Source: EB88 sp965199135 (GTDB lineage Bacteria; Acidobacteriota; Terriglobia; Terriglobales; Acidobacteriaceae). From it: a DNA stretch of 64,000 bases. The notes beneath the pieces are model-generated. The model had not been told where the DNA came from and searched no databases. It saw only the letters and a list, made by a program, of their open reading frames with translations. Shown piece by piece: positions 19,957 to 28,297 of this stretch; positions within the stretch are counted from its first letter, which is position 1; each line of letters starts with the position of its first letter. Made by a program: the position numbers and the translations under genes. The DNA lies in contig OZ240685.1 in NCBI GenBank assembly GCA_965199135.1, forward strand, positions 2,976,001 through 3,040,000, given 5' to 3'.

Positions 19957-20664
19957 ATGCTGGAAGCTCGCAATCTTTCGAAGCGGTACGACAACTCCGT
20001 CGCGCTCAATCAACTCAACCTGCGCGTCGATGCGGGCGAGATCTTTTGTCTTCTGGGATCCAATGGGGCGGGGAAGAGTACGACCATTAATCTCTTCCTC
20101 AATTTCGTCGAACCTACAGAGGGTGCTGCGTTGATCGACGGCACCGATGTCTCCAAAGACCCTATCGGTAGCAAGCGAAGACTCGCCTATATCCCAGAGC
20201 AGGTCGCACTCTACGGCCATCTGACAGGACTTGAGAACCTTGCCTATCTCGCCGCTCTCGGCGCCAATGGCAGGTCGTTCGCAAAAGCGGACTTGAGGGC
20301 GCTCCTCAAGGAGGCAGGCCTGCAAGAGAGCGCCCATCGACGGCAGGTCCGAATGTACTCTAAGGGTATGCGGCAGAAAGTGGGTATTGCCCTGGCGATT
20401 GCACGCCAAGCAACAAACGTGCTTCTGGACGAACCCACGAGCGGACTCGACCCGCAGGCCTCCAATGAGTTCAGCAACTTGTTGCTGTCTATGAAAGAGC
20501 GTGGCGTTTCGATTTTGATGGCCACACACGATCTCTTTCGGGCGAAAGAAACAGGCACGCGACTGGGCATCATGCGGCACGGCACTCTGCGGGAGGTGAT
20601 CAACGCTTCTGAGATTGGTCACCGTGACCTTGAGGCGCTGTACCTGAAACACATGCGCGATTGA
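19957..20664 (+). CDS. ABC transporter ATP-binding protein
   Basis: An intact 235-residue ATPase. Walker A GSNGAGKST lies at residues 34-42, the Q-loop region at IPEQVALYGHLTG, the signature YSKGMRQKVGIA, Walker B NVLLDEPTSGLD and the switch His ATHD. It is of the short ABC-2/gliding or drug exporter class, lacking C-terminal extensions. It begins 14 bp after permease 2 and should energise the two permeases at 17088 and 18489. A small stem GAGCC/GGCTC follows the stop (20674-20687) without a clear T-tract. It is the only undamaged gene of this transporter. Confidence 0.93.
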   Translation: MLEARNLSKRYDNSVALNQLNLRVDAGEIFCLLGSNGAGKSTTINLFLNFVEPTEGAALIDGTDVSKDPIGSKRRLAYIPEQVALYGHLTGLENLAYLAALGANGRSFAKADLRALLKEAGLQESAHRRQVRMYSKGMRQKVGIALAIARQATNVLLDEPTSGLDPQASNEFSNLLLSMKERGVSILMATHDLFRAKETGTRLGIMRHGTLREVINASEIGHRDLEALYLKHMRD

Positions 20665-20765
20665 CTTTGGTTTGAGCCCTTCGGCTCGCCTGCGCACGCG
20701 TAAAGTCCAGCTCCCCGTTTAATGCCTCGGAAAAGTAAAGGACATCATGAAAACCTACTCCTTGT

Positions 20766-21599
20766 GGCTCTGGTGAAAACCGCTTGGGCTAGAGTCCTCT
20801 ATGGGTTCTGTAGGTGAGGTGTTGGCGGATGGCGGGATTGAAGAGCATGACGGAGTTGTTTGCGGGGCGGCACTTCGACTGGGAAATCATTGTTCTGGGC
20901 GTTCGCTGGTACCTACGCTACAACTTGAGCCTGCGTGACCTGGTCGAGATGTTGGCGGAACGTGGTCTGCATCTTGCGCACACCACGATCTTGTGAAGGG
21001 TCCAGCGCTACGTTCCGGAGTTCGAGAAGCGCTGGAACCGCTTCGCATGTCCGGCTGGCAGGTCCTGGCGAGTGGATGAAACGTACGTGAGGGTTCGAGG
21101 GCGGTGGGTCTACCTGTATCGCGCCGTCGACAGGGAGGGTCAGACTGTAGACTTCCGCCTGAGTCCGAACCGCGATGTAGCCGCAGCCAAAGCTTTCCTG
21201 CGCAAAGCACTTCTCACACAGGGCCGGGCACCTGTGTGCATTACGTTTGACGGCTATGCTGCTTCGCACCGAGCAGTGCGCGAGTTGCCGCATGAGGACA
21301 AACGATGGAGGCGCACCATGCTGCGGTCCTCGAAGTACCTGAACAACCTGATAGAACAGGACCATCGAGGCATCAAGTCTCGGACCAGGCCCATGCTCGG
21401 GTTCAAGACCTTTACCACTGCAGCCACCACGATCGCAGGCATCGAGCTGCTTCACCGTATCCGCAAGGATCAGTTCTCACTCAGGAAGCTGCGCCTCAAA
21501 GACCAGACTGCGCCTTCTGTGTGGAATGCGGTCCTTGCTGCGTGATCACAGACAGCTTGGAAGAATGGCCCATCGACGCTCTGAGTTTGCACCAGAGCC
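20766..21599 (+). mobile_element. IS6-family insertion sequence, copy B (both ends present)
   Basis: Terminal inverted repeats GGCTCTGGTGAAAAC (20766-20780) and its near match at 21585-21599 enclose 834 bp. This is the complete version of copy A and lies in the opposite orientation about 10 kb away. No 8-bp target duplication is visible, which fits recombination after insertion. Its right end overlaps the 3' end of the tyrosine recombinase gene and supplies that gene's last codons and stop. Confidence 0.9.
20814..21545 (+). pseudogene. IS6-family transposase, same in-frame TGA as copy A
   Basis: The N-terminal part reads to LAHTTIL and TGA (near 20994-20996). The catalytic part from MDETYVRVRG to 21545 follows in the same frame with the DDE residues. 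It differs from copy A at few codons (for example DLVEML against DLVEMM, and SWRVDETY against SWGVDETY). Because both copies share the TGA, the stop existed before duplication or the product is made by readthrough. Confidence 0.85.
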
Positions 21600-22544
21600 G
21601 TCAAGACCAGGTACGCCGATTTTGGCGCAACGCTGGCGATTGAGATGCTTCTGCTTGCAACCGAGGTAACGCTCGGTGGTCAGAACGGAGGCGTGCCCCA
21701 AGAGGAACTGTATCTGCTCCAGTTCACCGCCATTCACATGGCAGAGCTTTGCGCACGTTCGCCTGAGGTCATGAGGGGCCAAGTGATCGAGCTCTAGACG
21801 CTGAGCACACTTTCTGACTACATACCAGACGACATTCTCCGAGATGCCTGTCCCCAGGGCCTTGCCGTGCCGGCTCACTGCCCTGAATACGCGTCCCGTC
21901 GTTACCGAGGGGGCCGCAAGCCACCTGTCTACGGCGTCCTTGACCCAGATCGGCATCGGGACGGTTCGAACGTGATTGCCTTTGCCAACAGGGTCCACGA
22001 TGGCCCAGTGTCCTTGTCGGATTTGGATGTCTTCTTTTCTGAGTCCCCACAGCTCAACTCGGCGCAGACCACAGCCAAGCAGGATCGACAGCATGGCGAC
22101 GTTACGGATGCTTCGTAAGCCTTCTCCGTCTGCTTTTCCAAGCAGCAGCCGGGCCTGCTCGCGGATGAGCCAGTTGCCCGACCGGGAGCCGAGCTGCTTT
22201 ACGTCTTTCACTCGCTTGATGCCAGCGGCAAGTTCCGGGCTCAGAAGACCCGAATCTGCCGCCTCGTAGGCGAGCCTTCTGACCGCCGCTTGTCTCTGGT
22301 TGATGGTGCCCGCGGCTAGTCCGAGTGATTCCAGGTGAAGACGGAAGCGAAGGGCAACCGTTCGATGCAGGGCAAGCCTAGGCTCGGAACAGTACCAGAC
22401 GATGAATTGCTCCATCGCAAACTTGTAATTGCGCCTCGAACGCGGGGAACTTAAGCTGTTCAACACTGAAGACTTCGCATGATCCAGGTCCGGCAGGCGG
22501 AGAACAACCTTGTGGACGGCGTGCTTCTTGGCTGGCTTGGGCAT
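21546..22544 (-). CDS. Tyrosine recombinase/integrase, C-terminus replaced by IS6 end
   Basis: 332 residues. The N-terminal SAM-like core-binding domain contains NYKFAMEQFIVWYC and LHLESLGLAAGTINQRQAAV. The catalytic domain shows Arg in LGCGLRRVELWGL, HDLRRTCAKLCH, LLGHASV and nucleophile Tyr in TTERYLG. It catalyses site-specific DNA recombination. The closest style is the stand-alone integrases of genomic islands. From GLDGSGANS onward the last residues and stop come from the IS6 right end; all catalytic residues lie before this, so it may still work. It could be the integrase of the island described here; I could not identify an attachment site. Confidence 0.87.
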   Translation of the reverse strand: MPKPAKKHAVHKVVLRLPDLDHAKSSVLNSLSSPRSRRNYKFAMEQFIVWYCSEPRLALHRTVALRFRLHLESLGLAAGTINQRQAAVRRLAYEAADSGLLSPELAAGIKRVKDVKQLGSRSGNWLIREQARLLLGKADGEGLRSIRNVAMLSILLGCGLRRVELWGLRKEDIQIRQGHWAIVDPVGKGNHVRTVPMPIWVKDAVDRWLAAPSVTTGRVFRAVSRHGKALGTGISENVVWYVVRKCAQRLELDHLAPHDLRRTCAKLCHVNGGELEQIQFLLGHASVLTTERYLGCKQKHLNRQRCAKIGVPGLDGSGANSERRWAILPSCL

Positions 22545-22684
22545 ACGCGCGGTCTCCTTTGCCGCTGACGATGCCTGATCTTAGTGAGCCTGCCTCAAGA
22601 TCCTTTGCGAGTGCTAAGCGAGCGCCCAGGCGATTAGCTCCCGTAAGCGATTCGTCGACCCTGGGCGCGAGAAGCGCTAAGCGA

Positions 22685-23335
22685 CTATGGGTTGCGCTCC
22701 TGATTCGGCAACAGGCCACTGCGGAAGGCCATCGCCACAGCTTCGGTACGATCTGAGACGGCGAGCTTGTCCATGATGTTGTTGACATAATGGCGGATCG
22801 TATAGTCGCTCAGATTCAGGGTTGAAGCGATCTGCTTGTTGGTAAAGCCCTTGGCAAGCAGCTCGAGGGTTTGCACCTCTCGCGGGGTCAAGTCGGCCCT
22901 CATCATCCGGTCGGCGAGTTTGGCTGCGACATGGAGAGGAATGTAGCGCTTGCCCGCATGCACCGCCGTGATCGCAGCAATCAGCTCTGCTTCGGCAACA
23001 TCTTTCAGTACGTAGCCCTGAGCCCCTGCCCGGATGGCCTGGTAGATGAGCTCATCCTGCTCATAGCTGGTAAGCACAACGACTTTCGCGGTCGACTCGG
23101 AGGCCTGAAGTGCATGCAGCACGGCGATGCCATCCATGCCCGGCATCCGCAGGTCCAGCAACAGGAGGTCAGGGTGGGAAGTGCTGACCAGCTTGATGGC
23201 TTCCGATCCACTGCCACAGGTGCCGATGACCACCATCCCCTCCTGCCCGTTCAGCAGATTGGACAGCCCGGAACACATGACTGGATGATCGTCAACGATC
23301 AGGATGCGGATGGGAGGGGCGCTTGCTCTTGGCAT
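22685..23335 (-). CDS. NarL/LuxR-type response regulator
   Basis: 216 residues with receiver acidic pair D15/D16, acceptor D61 (LLLLDLRMPG), switch Thr/Ser and Lys (VVLTSYEQ, YVLKDV) and a C-terminal LuxR helix-turn-helix (LTPREVQTLELLAKG, NKQIASTLNLSDYTI). Its start overlaps the last 44 bp of the kinase gene upstream on the same strand, indicating coupled translation and a cognate pair. Its targets are unknown. Confidence 0.93.
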   Translation of the reverse strand: MPRASAPPIRILIVDDHPVMCSGLSNLLNGQEGMVVIGTCGSGSEAIKLVSTSHPDLLLLDLRMPGMDGIAVLHALQASESTAKVVVLTSYEQDELIYQAIRAGAQGYVLKDVAEAELIAAITAVHAGKRYIPLHVAAKLADRMMRADLTPREVQTLELLAKGFTNKQIASTLNLSDYTIRHYVNNIMDKLAVSDRTEAVAMAFRSGLLPNQERNP

Positions 23336-25472
23336 GAAGTGTGTTCTCCAGGGATCGGCTCACTCGGTGAACGAACGCGCCGATGAACTGTGTGAGGCTG
23401 CGTCTTTCTCGAATCGGCACGGTCACCGATACAGATGTCCCAGCTGTGGGCGTACTTACGATCTCCAACTCGCCGGAGATCTCTGAGGCACGCTTGCGCA
23501 TGCTTCGGAGACCGAAGCCCAGCAGATCGCCACTCACGGTAAACCCCCGGCCATTGTCGGTTACCTTCAATTGAACACCTTTCGGCCGGTACTGGATACC
23601 GACGGTGACCTTGTTTGGAGCAGCGTGGCGTATGGCATTCGCAATCGCTTCCTGGCCGATGTGGAAGAGTTGCTCGCTCACTGGAGGGCGTAGCGCCTGG
23701 GGCACGCCCGAGGTGCTTGTCTCAATCGCGATGTTTCCGCTGCCCGTGAGGCCCTCTGCACAGCCCTTCAGCGAGGAGAGTAAGTCGGTGCCCAGGGTCG
23801 ACGCCACTGAAACAGGCGCTAGGCTCTTGCGAGCCTCACGGTGGCTGAACTGGACCAGCTTGCGCGCCACATCCACGTGGTGCAGGGCGCTCTCCTCACG
23901 ATTGGCGACACTCCTGCGGATCACCTGAAGCTGAAAGCCAATGCCTGTAAAGCTTTGAGCGAGGGTGTCATGGATGTCTCGCGCCAGCCGCTCCCGTTCG
24001 TGCAAAACGGTTTCCATCTTCCATCGCTTGAGCTGGACATAGAGAAGAAGCGCAAGAATGACGGCCGCCGCAGCTCCAAGCGCAATCGAAAGGTTTGCGA
24101 GCCGGGCTGAGGTCCACCATGAGGCCGGGCGTACCACGCGCACGTCAGCGAGGCTCCTGAGGAGCAGCTCGGACTGGATCGCCGTGCCATAGGTCAGGCC
24201 GGTTTCTCCCGTGAGGACGTTGATGCCAGCCACGCGGACCGCCGTGCCGGGAACAAGGGAGGCGGGAGGGTTTGTACTTCGCTCGCCGAGCTCCGCCGTG
24301 ATGACCTGATCGCCTCGTTCGAGAAGCAGCAGCGTGCGCGCCGGTTCATCGATCAGTCGCAACAGCCGCATCTCGGTGCTGATGAGACAAAAGCGGTACT
24401 TGCTGGAAGGGGTGTTGAGCAGGTCGAGCGGCACGGGGCTGAGCGGAACGCCGTGGCGAAGCGGGCGGAGCACGGCGTCTCGTAAGACCGGGCCCGTGGC
24501 GTCGGGCCCAGGATAGCCCACTGCTTCAGCTAGGTCTCCGAGGCGAAGCGGGAGAGCGTCGGCTGAGAAGATCTCGAGGGCCTGCGTACCATCCTGCAGG
24601 ACCAGGCTGTTGCCCGGATCATAGAATGTGAGCACGCCCCGCACACGCACGGGGTGGAAGTAGTCTGTTCCGGAGCCATAGCGCATGAGGCTCCCCATCT
24701 TGAGCAGACGCGTCTCGAACGGGTCGGGCGGACTCGGCGGCAGGATCTCGATCGCGCCTGGGCCTGGAATGGCGAGAACGACGCCTGTGGCCTGCATGTT
24801 GTCGTTCTTGCGATCCATCACCGTTGCGCTGACGCGGACTCGTGCGTCGAAGAACGCGGAAAGCGGTCGCTCGAGCGGCGAGGTGAGGATCGCGTCCACA
24901 CGGCCTTCGGGCATCATGATCGAGAACGCGGTTCCTTCCAGGCCGGCGATCTTGCTGCGCGAGTTCACTGCGCGGATGGTGCCCTTGATGGACACGTACT
25001 GCACATCCAGCTGCCCGCTGCTCAACTGCCGGTAGGAGACCTGGGTGGGCGCCGGCAGAGGACCCTTGCCCAGCAGCCGGATGTGCGGTGCTGTAATGCG
25101 TGGCGAGTACTGGCCGGGACCGACCGTGCCGATGACCTCGATGCGGTCACCCAATTGATATCGCGTGCGGGTGCCGTCGGGGTCGACCCACAGCCCGGCT
25201 GTGCGATCGCGAACGACGAGCCCGAGGCTGCTCGAAAGGGTGACCGTGCCGACCACGCGTGCCATGCCTTCTTGCGCCGCTACGTCGTACGGCAGGGCAA
25301 GGATGGACGCTGCACTTGTGTACTTGACCCTGGGTGGAAGAGCCGGGCCTTGCTGGGCGAAGAGGACGGAGCTGAGGGTACAGAGGAACAGCAGCGCGGT
25401 CATCGCACAGGTCTGTGAAGCGGTCTGTGAAGCGGTTCTTCCCCCAGCTTCGTGTGTCCAGTGTCGGTTCAT
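23292..25472 (-). CDS. Sensor histidine kinase (HisKA_3) with OB-like extracytoplasmic region
   Basis: About 726 residues from ATG 25472 (MNRHWTHEAGG); a start at 25403 directly before the signal-like MTALLFLCTLSSVLFAQQ is also possible, and neither has a strong ribosome site. The exported part (about 70-490) contains repeated strand-rich modules such as VVGTVTLSSSLGLVVRD and VRVRGVLTFYDPGNSLVLQD, which look like OB-fold repeats. One helix follows (LANLSIALGAAAAVILALLL), then the HisKA_3 box ERLARDIHDTLAQSFTG and the HATPase (GQEAIANAIRHA, DNGRGF, GFGLRSMRKRA). The signal sensed is unknown. It is paired with the response regulator at 22685. Confidence 0.9.
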   Translation of the reverse strand: MNRHWTHEAGGRTASQTASQTCAMTALLFLCTLSSVLFAQQGPALPPRVKYTSAASILALPYDVAAQEGMARVVGTVTLSSSLGLVVRDRTAGLWVDPDGTRTRYQLGDRIEVIGTVGPGQYSPRITAPHIRLLGKGPLPAPTQVSYRQLSSGQLDVQYVSIKGTIRAVNSRSKIAGLEGTAFSIMMPEGRVDAILTSPLERPLSAFFDARVRVSATVMDRKNDNMQATGVVLAIPGPGAIEILPPSPPDPFETRLLKMGSLMRYGSGTDYFHPVRVRGVLTFYDPGNSLVLQDGTQALEIFSADALPLRLGDLAEAVGYPGPDATGPVLRDAVLRPLRHGVPLSPVPLDLLNTPSSKYRFCLISTEMRLLRLIDEPARTLLLLERGDQVITAELGERSTNPPASLVPGTAVRVAGINVLTGETGLTYGTAIQSELLLRSLADVRVVRPASWWTSARLANLSIALGAAAAVILALLLYVQLKRWKMETVLHERERLARDIHDTLAQSFTGIGFQLQVIRRSVANREESALHHVDVARKLVQFSHREARKSLAPVSVASTLGTDLLSSLKGCAEGLTGSGNIAIETSTSGVPQALRPPVSEQLFHIGQEAIANAIRHAAPNKVTVGIQYRPKGVQLKVTDNGRGFTVSGDLLGFGLRSMRKRASEISGELEIVSTPTAGTSVSVTVPIRERRSLTQFIGAFVHRVSRSLENTLHAKSKRPSHPHPDR

Positions 25473-25716
25473 CTCGCGCAAGCAGGAGGAGCGAGCCTCC
25501 GGGGCCGATTCTTCCTTAAAGCATGGTACAAGCCGGCAGACACGATTGGCTCGCCCGAGGACATAGCACATCTGTGCCAAGTCTCAACGGCACAGATGCT
25601 TCTCGCGTCGTGGGTTGAATGGGGCATCGTTTTGCGCTCATCGAGCCTTCACGATCGTGTTCGCCGATGCGTATGGTTCGCAAAGTAAACGTTTCAGTGA
25701 GGTGTTGCGGAGGCAA

Positions 25717-26884
25717 ATGAGCAAGAGATGGACGCGACGTGAAGCCATGCAGGGGCTGCTGGGAGCCGCGGTGATCACGGCAACGCCGATCGAAGCGTAT
25801 GCGAACCAATCCAAGACAACGGATGCCTGGCCGGCGGACGCTCTGCACAACGCATCGCGGCCGCAGCTTCTGAATGCTGGCTGGCGTTTTCACCACGGCG
25901 ATGCCGAAGGGGCATCGGCCAGCGACTTCAACGACGCTTCGTGGCGATCCGTCACAGTACCCCACGATTGGAGCATTGAGGATCTCCCTGCGCCGCCGCT
26001 GTGTATGCCCGGCACCATCTGGGCCCAGGATGACAGGCCGGTGCGCGTCGGCCCTTTCGACATGTACGGGAGCGCAGGCCAGACGGCGACCGGATGGACC
26101 GTGGGCGGCGTGGGCTGGTATCGCAAGACGCTCGATCTGCCGCACGCCCCGGCAGGCGGCCAGGTCGAGCTGCGCTTTGAAGGCGTCTACATGGACTCCG
26201 ATGTTTGGATCAACGGCGCGCACCTGGGCAACCATCCTTACGGCTACACGGAGTTCGCCTATGACGTGACGGAGCACCTCAAGCCCGGCGCGAACATCCT
26301 GGCCCTGAAGGTGAACAACGCGGGCCGCAACAGCCGCTGGTACTCGGGTTCCGGGATCTTCCGCAAGGTTTGGCTGCGGGTTCGTGGCGAGCAGAGCATC
26401 GCTACGCACGGAGTTTTCGTGTGGACGCAAAGCGCTACGGCCGACGCTGCACAGCTCAAGGTCGAAGCAACCGTTGATAATCGCGCGTCGAGGCCGAGAA
26501 CGGTTCAGGTGGCCGCTCGCCTTGTCGACGACCAGGGGCTGCACCATGCTTCACCGGCCCATCGCTTGAGCGTTGCTGCCAACGGGAGCGCGGTGGCTTT
26601 GATTGCTCTAGAGGTGCAGCACCCCCGCCTCTGGTCCTCAGAGAACCCTCGGCTGTGCCGCGTCGAGGTCGTGGTTCACGAAGGCGACAAAGTACTGGAC
26701 ACGGCGCAGGTTTCGACCGGCATACGCACGGTCGAGATCAGCGCAGCACAAGGGTTGCGGATCAACGGCGAGAGCATCAAGCTGCGCGGCGGCTGCCTGC
26801 ACAACGACAATGGGCCGGTGGGCTCGGCTTGCATTCCTCGCGCGGAAGAGCGCCGGATCGAGCTTCTCAAGGCAAACGGCTACC
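25717..26884 (+). pseudogene. GH2 beta-galactosidase, C-terminal catalytic part lost
   Basis: The start ATG 25717 follows GGAGG. The protein begins with a twin-arginine-like signal (SKRWTRREAMQGLLGAAVI). A GH2 sugar-binding domain (WRSVTVPHDWSIEDLP, GWYRKTLDLP, VYMDSDVWINGAHLGNHPYG, RWYSGSGIFR) and the immunoglobulin-like domain follow, up to LRGGCLHNDNGPVGSA and RIELLKANGY. Normal members continue with NAIRTSHNPPS and the acid/base and nucleophile Glu. Here the sequence switches abruptly to an ACR3 transporter tail. All catalytic residues are missing, so no glycosidase activity is possible. The open frame carries on to 26985 through the fusion. Confidence 0.85.
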
Positions 26885-27389
26885 TGGGTGTTCCCTTGGT
26901 GGCCGGCTTCCTGACCCGCTTCGTCCTGATCCGGCCCAAGGGAAGTGGTGCCGGACACGCTTTGTCCCGCGCATCAGCCCTCTGACCTTGGTCGCGCTGC
27001 TTTTCACCATCCTGGTCATGTTCTCGCTCAAGGGCGATCTGATCGTCCGTCTGCCGCTCGACACGGTAAAGATCGACATCCCGCTCGTTATTTACTTCCT
27101 GATTATGTTTCTCGTGAGCTTCTGGATGGGCAAGAAGCTGGGCGCCGACTATGCGCAATCCGCAACCCTGTCCTTCACCGCGGCTGGGAACAACTTCGAG
27201 TTGGCAATCGCAGTGGCCGTGGCGGTCTTCGGGCTGAACTCGGGAGAGGCATTTGAGGGCGTTGTCGGGCCGCTGATCGAGGTTCCCCCCCTGATTGGCC
27301 TCGTGAATGTCGCATTCTGGATGCGGCAGCGGTATTTCAGCTCCGGCAGTACCGGATTTGCGGTGCGCCCGGTCGAGGACACCCCGTAG
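26882..27389 (+). pseudogene. ACR3-type arsenite efflux pump, C-terminal remnant
   Basis: Immediately after the GH2 break the frame reads LGVPLVAGFLTRFVLIRPKG. After a one-base loss near 26942 the next frame gives RFVPRISPLTLVALLFTILV, then FLVSFWMGKKLGADYAQSAT, FTAAGNNFELAIAVAVAVFG and GPLIEVPPLIGLVNVAFWM, ending at 27389. These are the last four helices of ACR3 arsenite permeases; the central Cys-bearing helix is missing. No arsR, arsC or other ars genes are seen. This is debris of a deletion or recombination that joined two unrelated genes. Confidence 0.82.
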
Positions 27390-27482
27390 GCTACGACGGG
27401 AAGAGACTCTCAAAGATTAAGACGAGATTGACTCGCGCAGAACACGCGATCAGTAGAGTTTTGTTGGGTGATGCCTTCTGCT

Positions 27483-27935
27483 CTAAAGATCGCGTTCCTG
27501 CTTTAGCAGCCGCAAGTCGGCCTCGAACTCAGCTTCCATGGCGTACGTGTAGATCCGAGTGATGTCGCCGATGTTTTGGGATGCAACGAGCTTGCGAAGA
27601 TCGTTGGCTCTTTGCTTCCACGTAAGCCCATCGGTGAAAAGTAGAAGTGCTGTATCGGACCTCTTTGCAGCAATGATCTTCTCGATGTCGCCGATCACGT
27701 CCGTCATCTTGGAGCCTGTCGCTCCGTACCCTTTTGATTCGATGACGATACGTGGGCCTGTTCTCGACGGGACGGCAAAGTCGCACTTGGCGCTTCGTTC
27801 GTTTCTGCCGCGGAATGTGCACCGCGGTTCGAACGTCTCTCCGAACACTCGCCTGACATTCGTGCGGTCTTGGCATGAGTTCTCTCCTTGTAACCGAGTG
27901 GACGGAGCAAGGTGAACACATGTGGCAGTGGTCAT
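27483..27935 (-). CDS. DpnII-type restriction endonuclease, C-terminal fragment
   Basis: 150 residues. The C-terminal 90 match the nuclease half of DpnII/MboI-like type II enzymes: CDFAVPS and VIESKGYGATGSK supply the D and ExK of a PD-(D/E)xK site, followed by TDVIGDIEKII, FTDGLTWKQRANDLRKLV and DITRIYTYAM. Full-length enzymes are about twice as long, so the N-terminal part is lost. No partner methyltransferase lies in the window. Activity is doubtful; an orphan or relic restriction enzyme fits the surrounding decay. Confidence 0.65.
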   Translation of the reverse strand: MTTATCVHLAPSTRLQGENSCQDRTNVRRVFGETFEPRCTFRGRNERSAKCDFAVPSRTGPRIVIESKGYGATGSKMTDVIGDIEKIIAAKRSDTALLLFTDGLTWKQRANDLRKLVASQNIGDITRIYTYAMEAEFEADLRLLKQERDL

Positions 27936-28297
27936 CCTTGCTGACAGGGTAGTGTTGCTTTCTTCCCGGGAACAGTCTCTATCTACCCTCTTCAGCTAGC
28001 TCATTAGAGTTAGCAAGATCGGGGTCGGCCGGAACAACGTGCGCGCCGGTCGACACATGCGTCAATTCCTACCAAACGAATGGCGTTGGCCGGGTGTCTG
28101 TTGCGTCCTGCATGCCAGTTGCACTTCGAACGCGTACTGGCCCTTTCGGGCCACGCGAACCGGGAGGAGGGGGGTAACATAGACCGAACAAGGGATGGTT
28201 TATGCAAAGAAGTCGGTGGTGCGCGTCAGAAGTCGCATCGTCAAGAGGCTGGAGGCCAGCGCACGCTCATCCGTTTTGTACGTCTTTTGACAACCCA
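27936..28297. other. Gene-free interval upstream of a propeller kinase
   Basis: I see no convincing gene in these 362 bases. The interval contains the GC hairpin at 28139-28152. It probably holds the promoters of the nuclease fragment (minus) and the kinase (plus), but no clear -35/-10 pair stands out. Confidence 0.4.
28139..28152 (+). promoter_or_regulatory. GGCCCTTTCGGGCC element upstream of kinase
   Basis: GGCCCTTTCGGGCC lies about 145 bp before the kinase start. A copy in the same relative orientation (13 of 14 bases) lies about 75 bp before the start of the adjacent response regulator on the other strand (32038-32051). It may be a shared operator or just a small transcript hairpin. Confidence 0.3.

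Noticed and set aside
20674..20687. GAGCC/GGCTC hairpin after the ABC ATPase
   Set aside because: The stem is only 5 bp and no T-tract follows, so I do not call it a terminator.
24654..25418. Plus-strand ORF of 254 residues
   Set aside because: Antisense shadow of the sensor kinase at 23292-25472; His- and Arg-rich composition without motifs.
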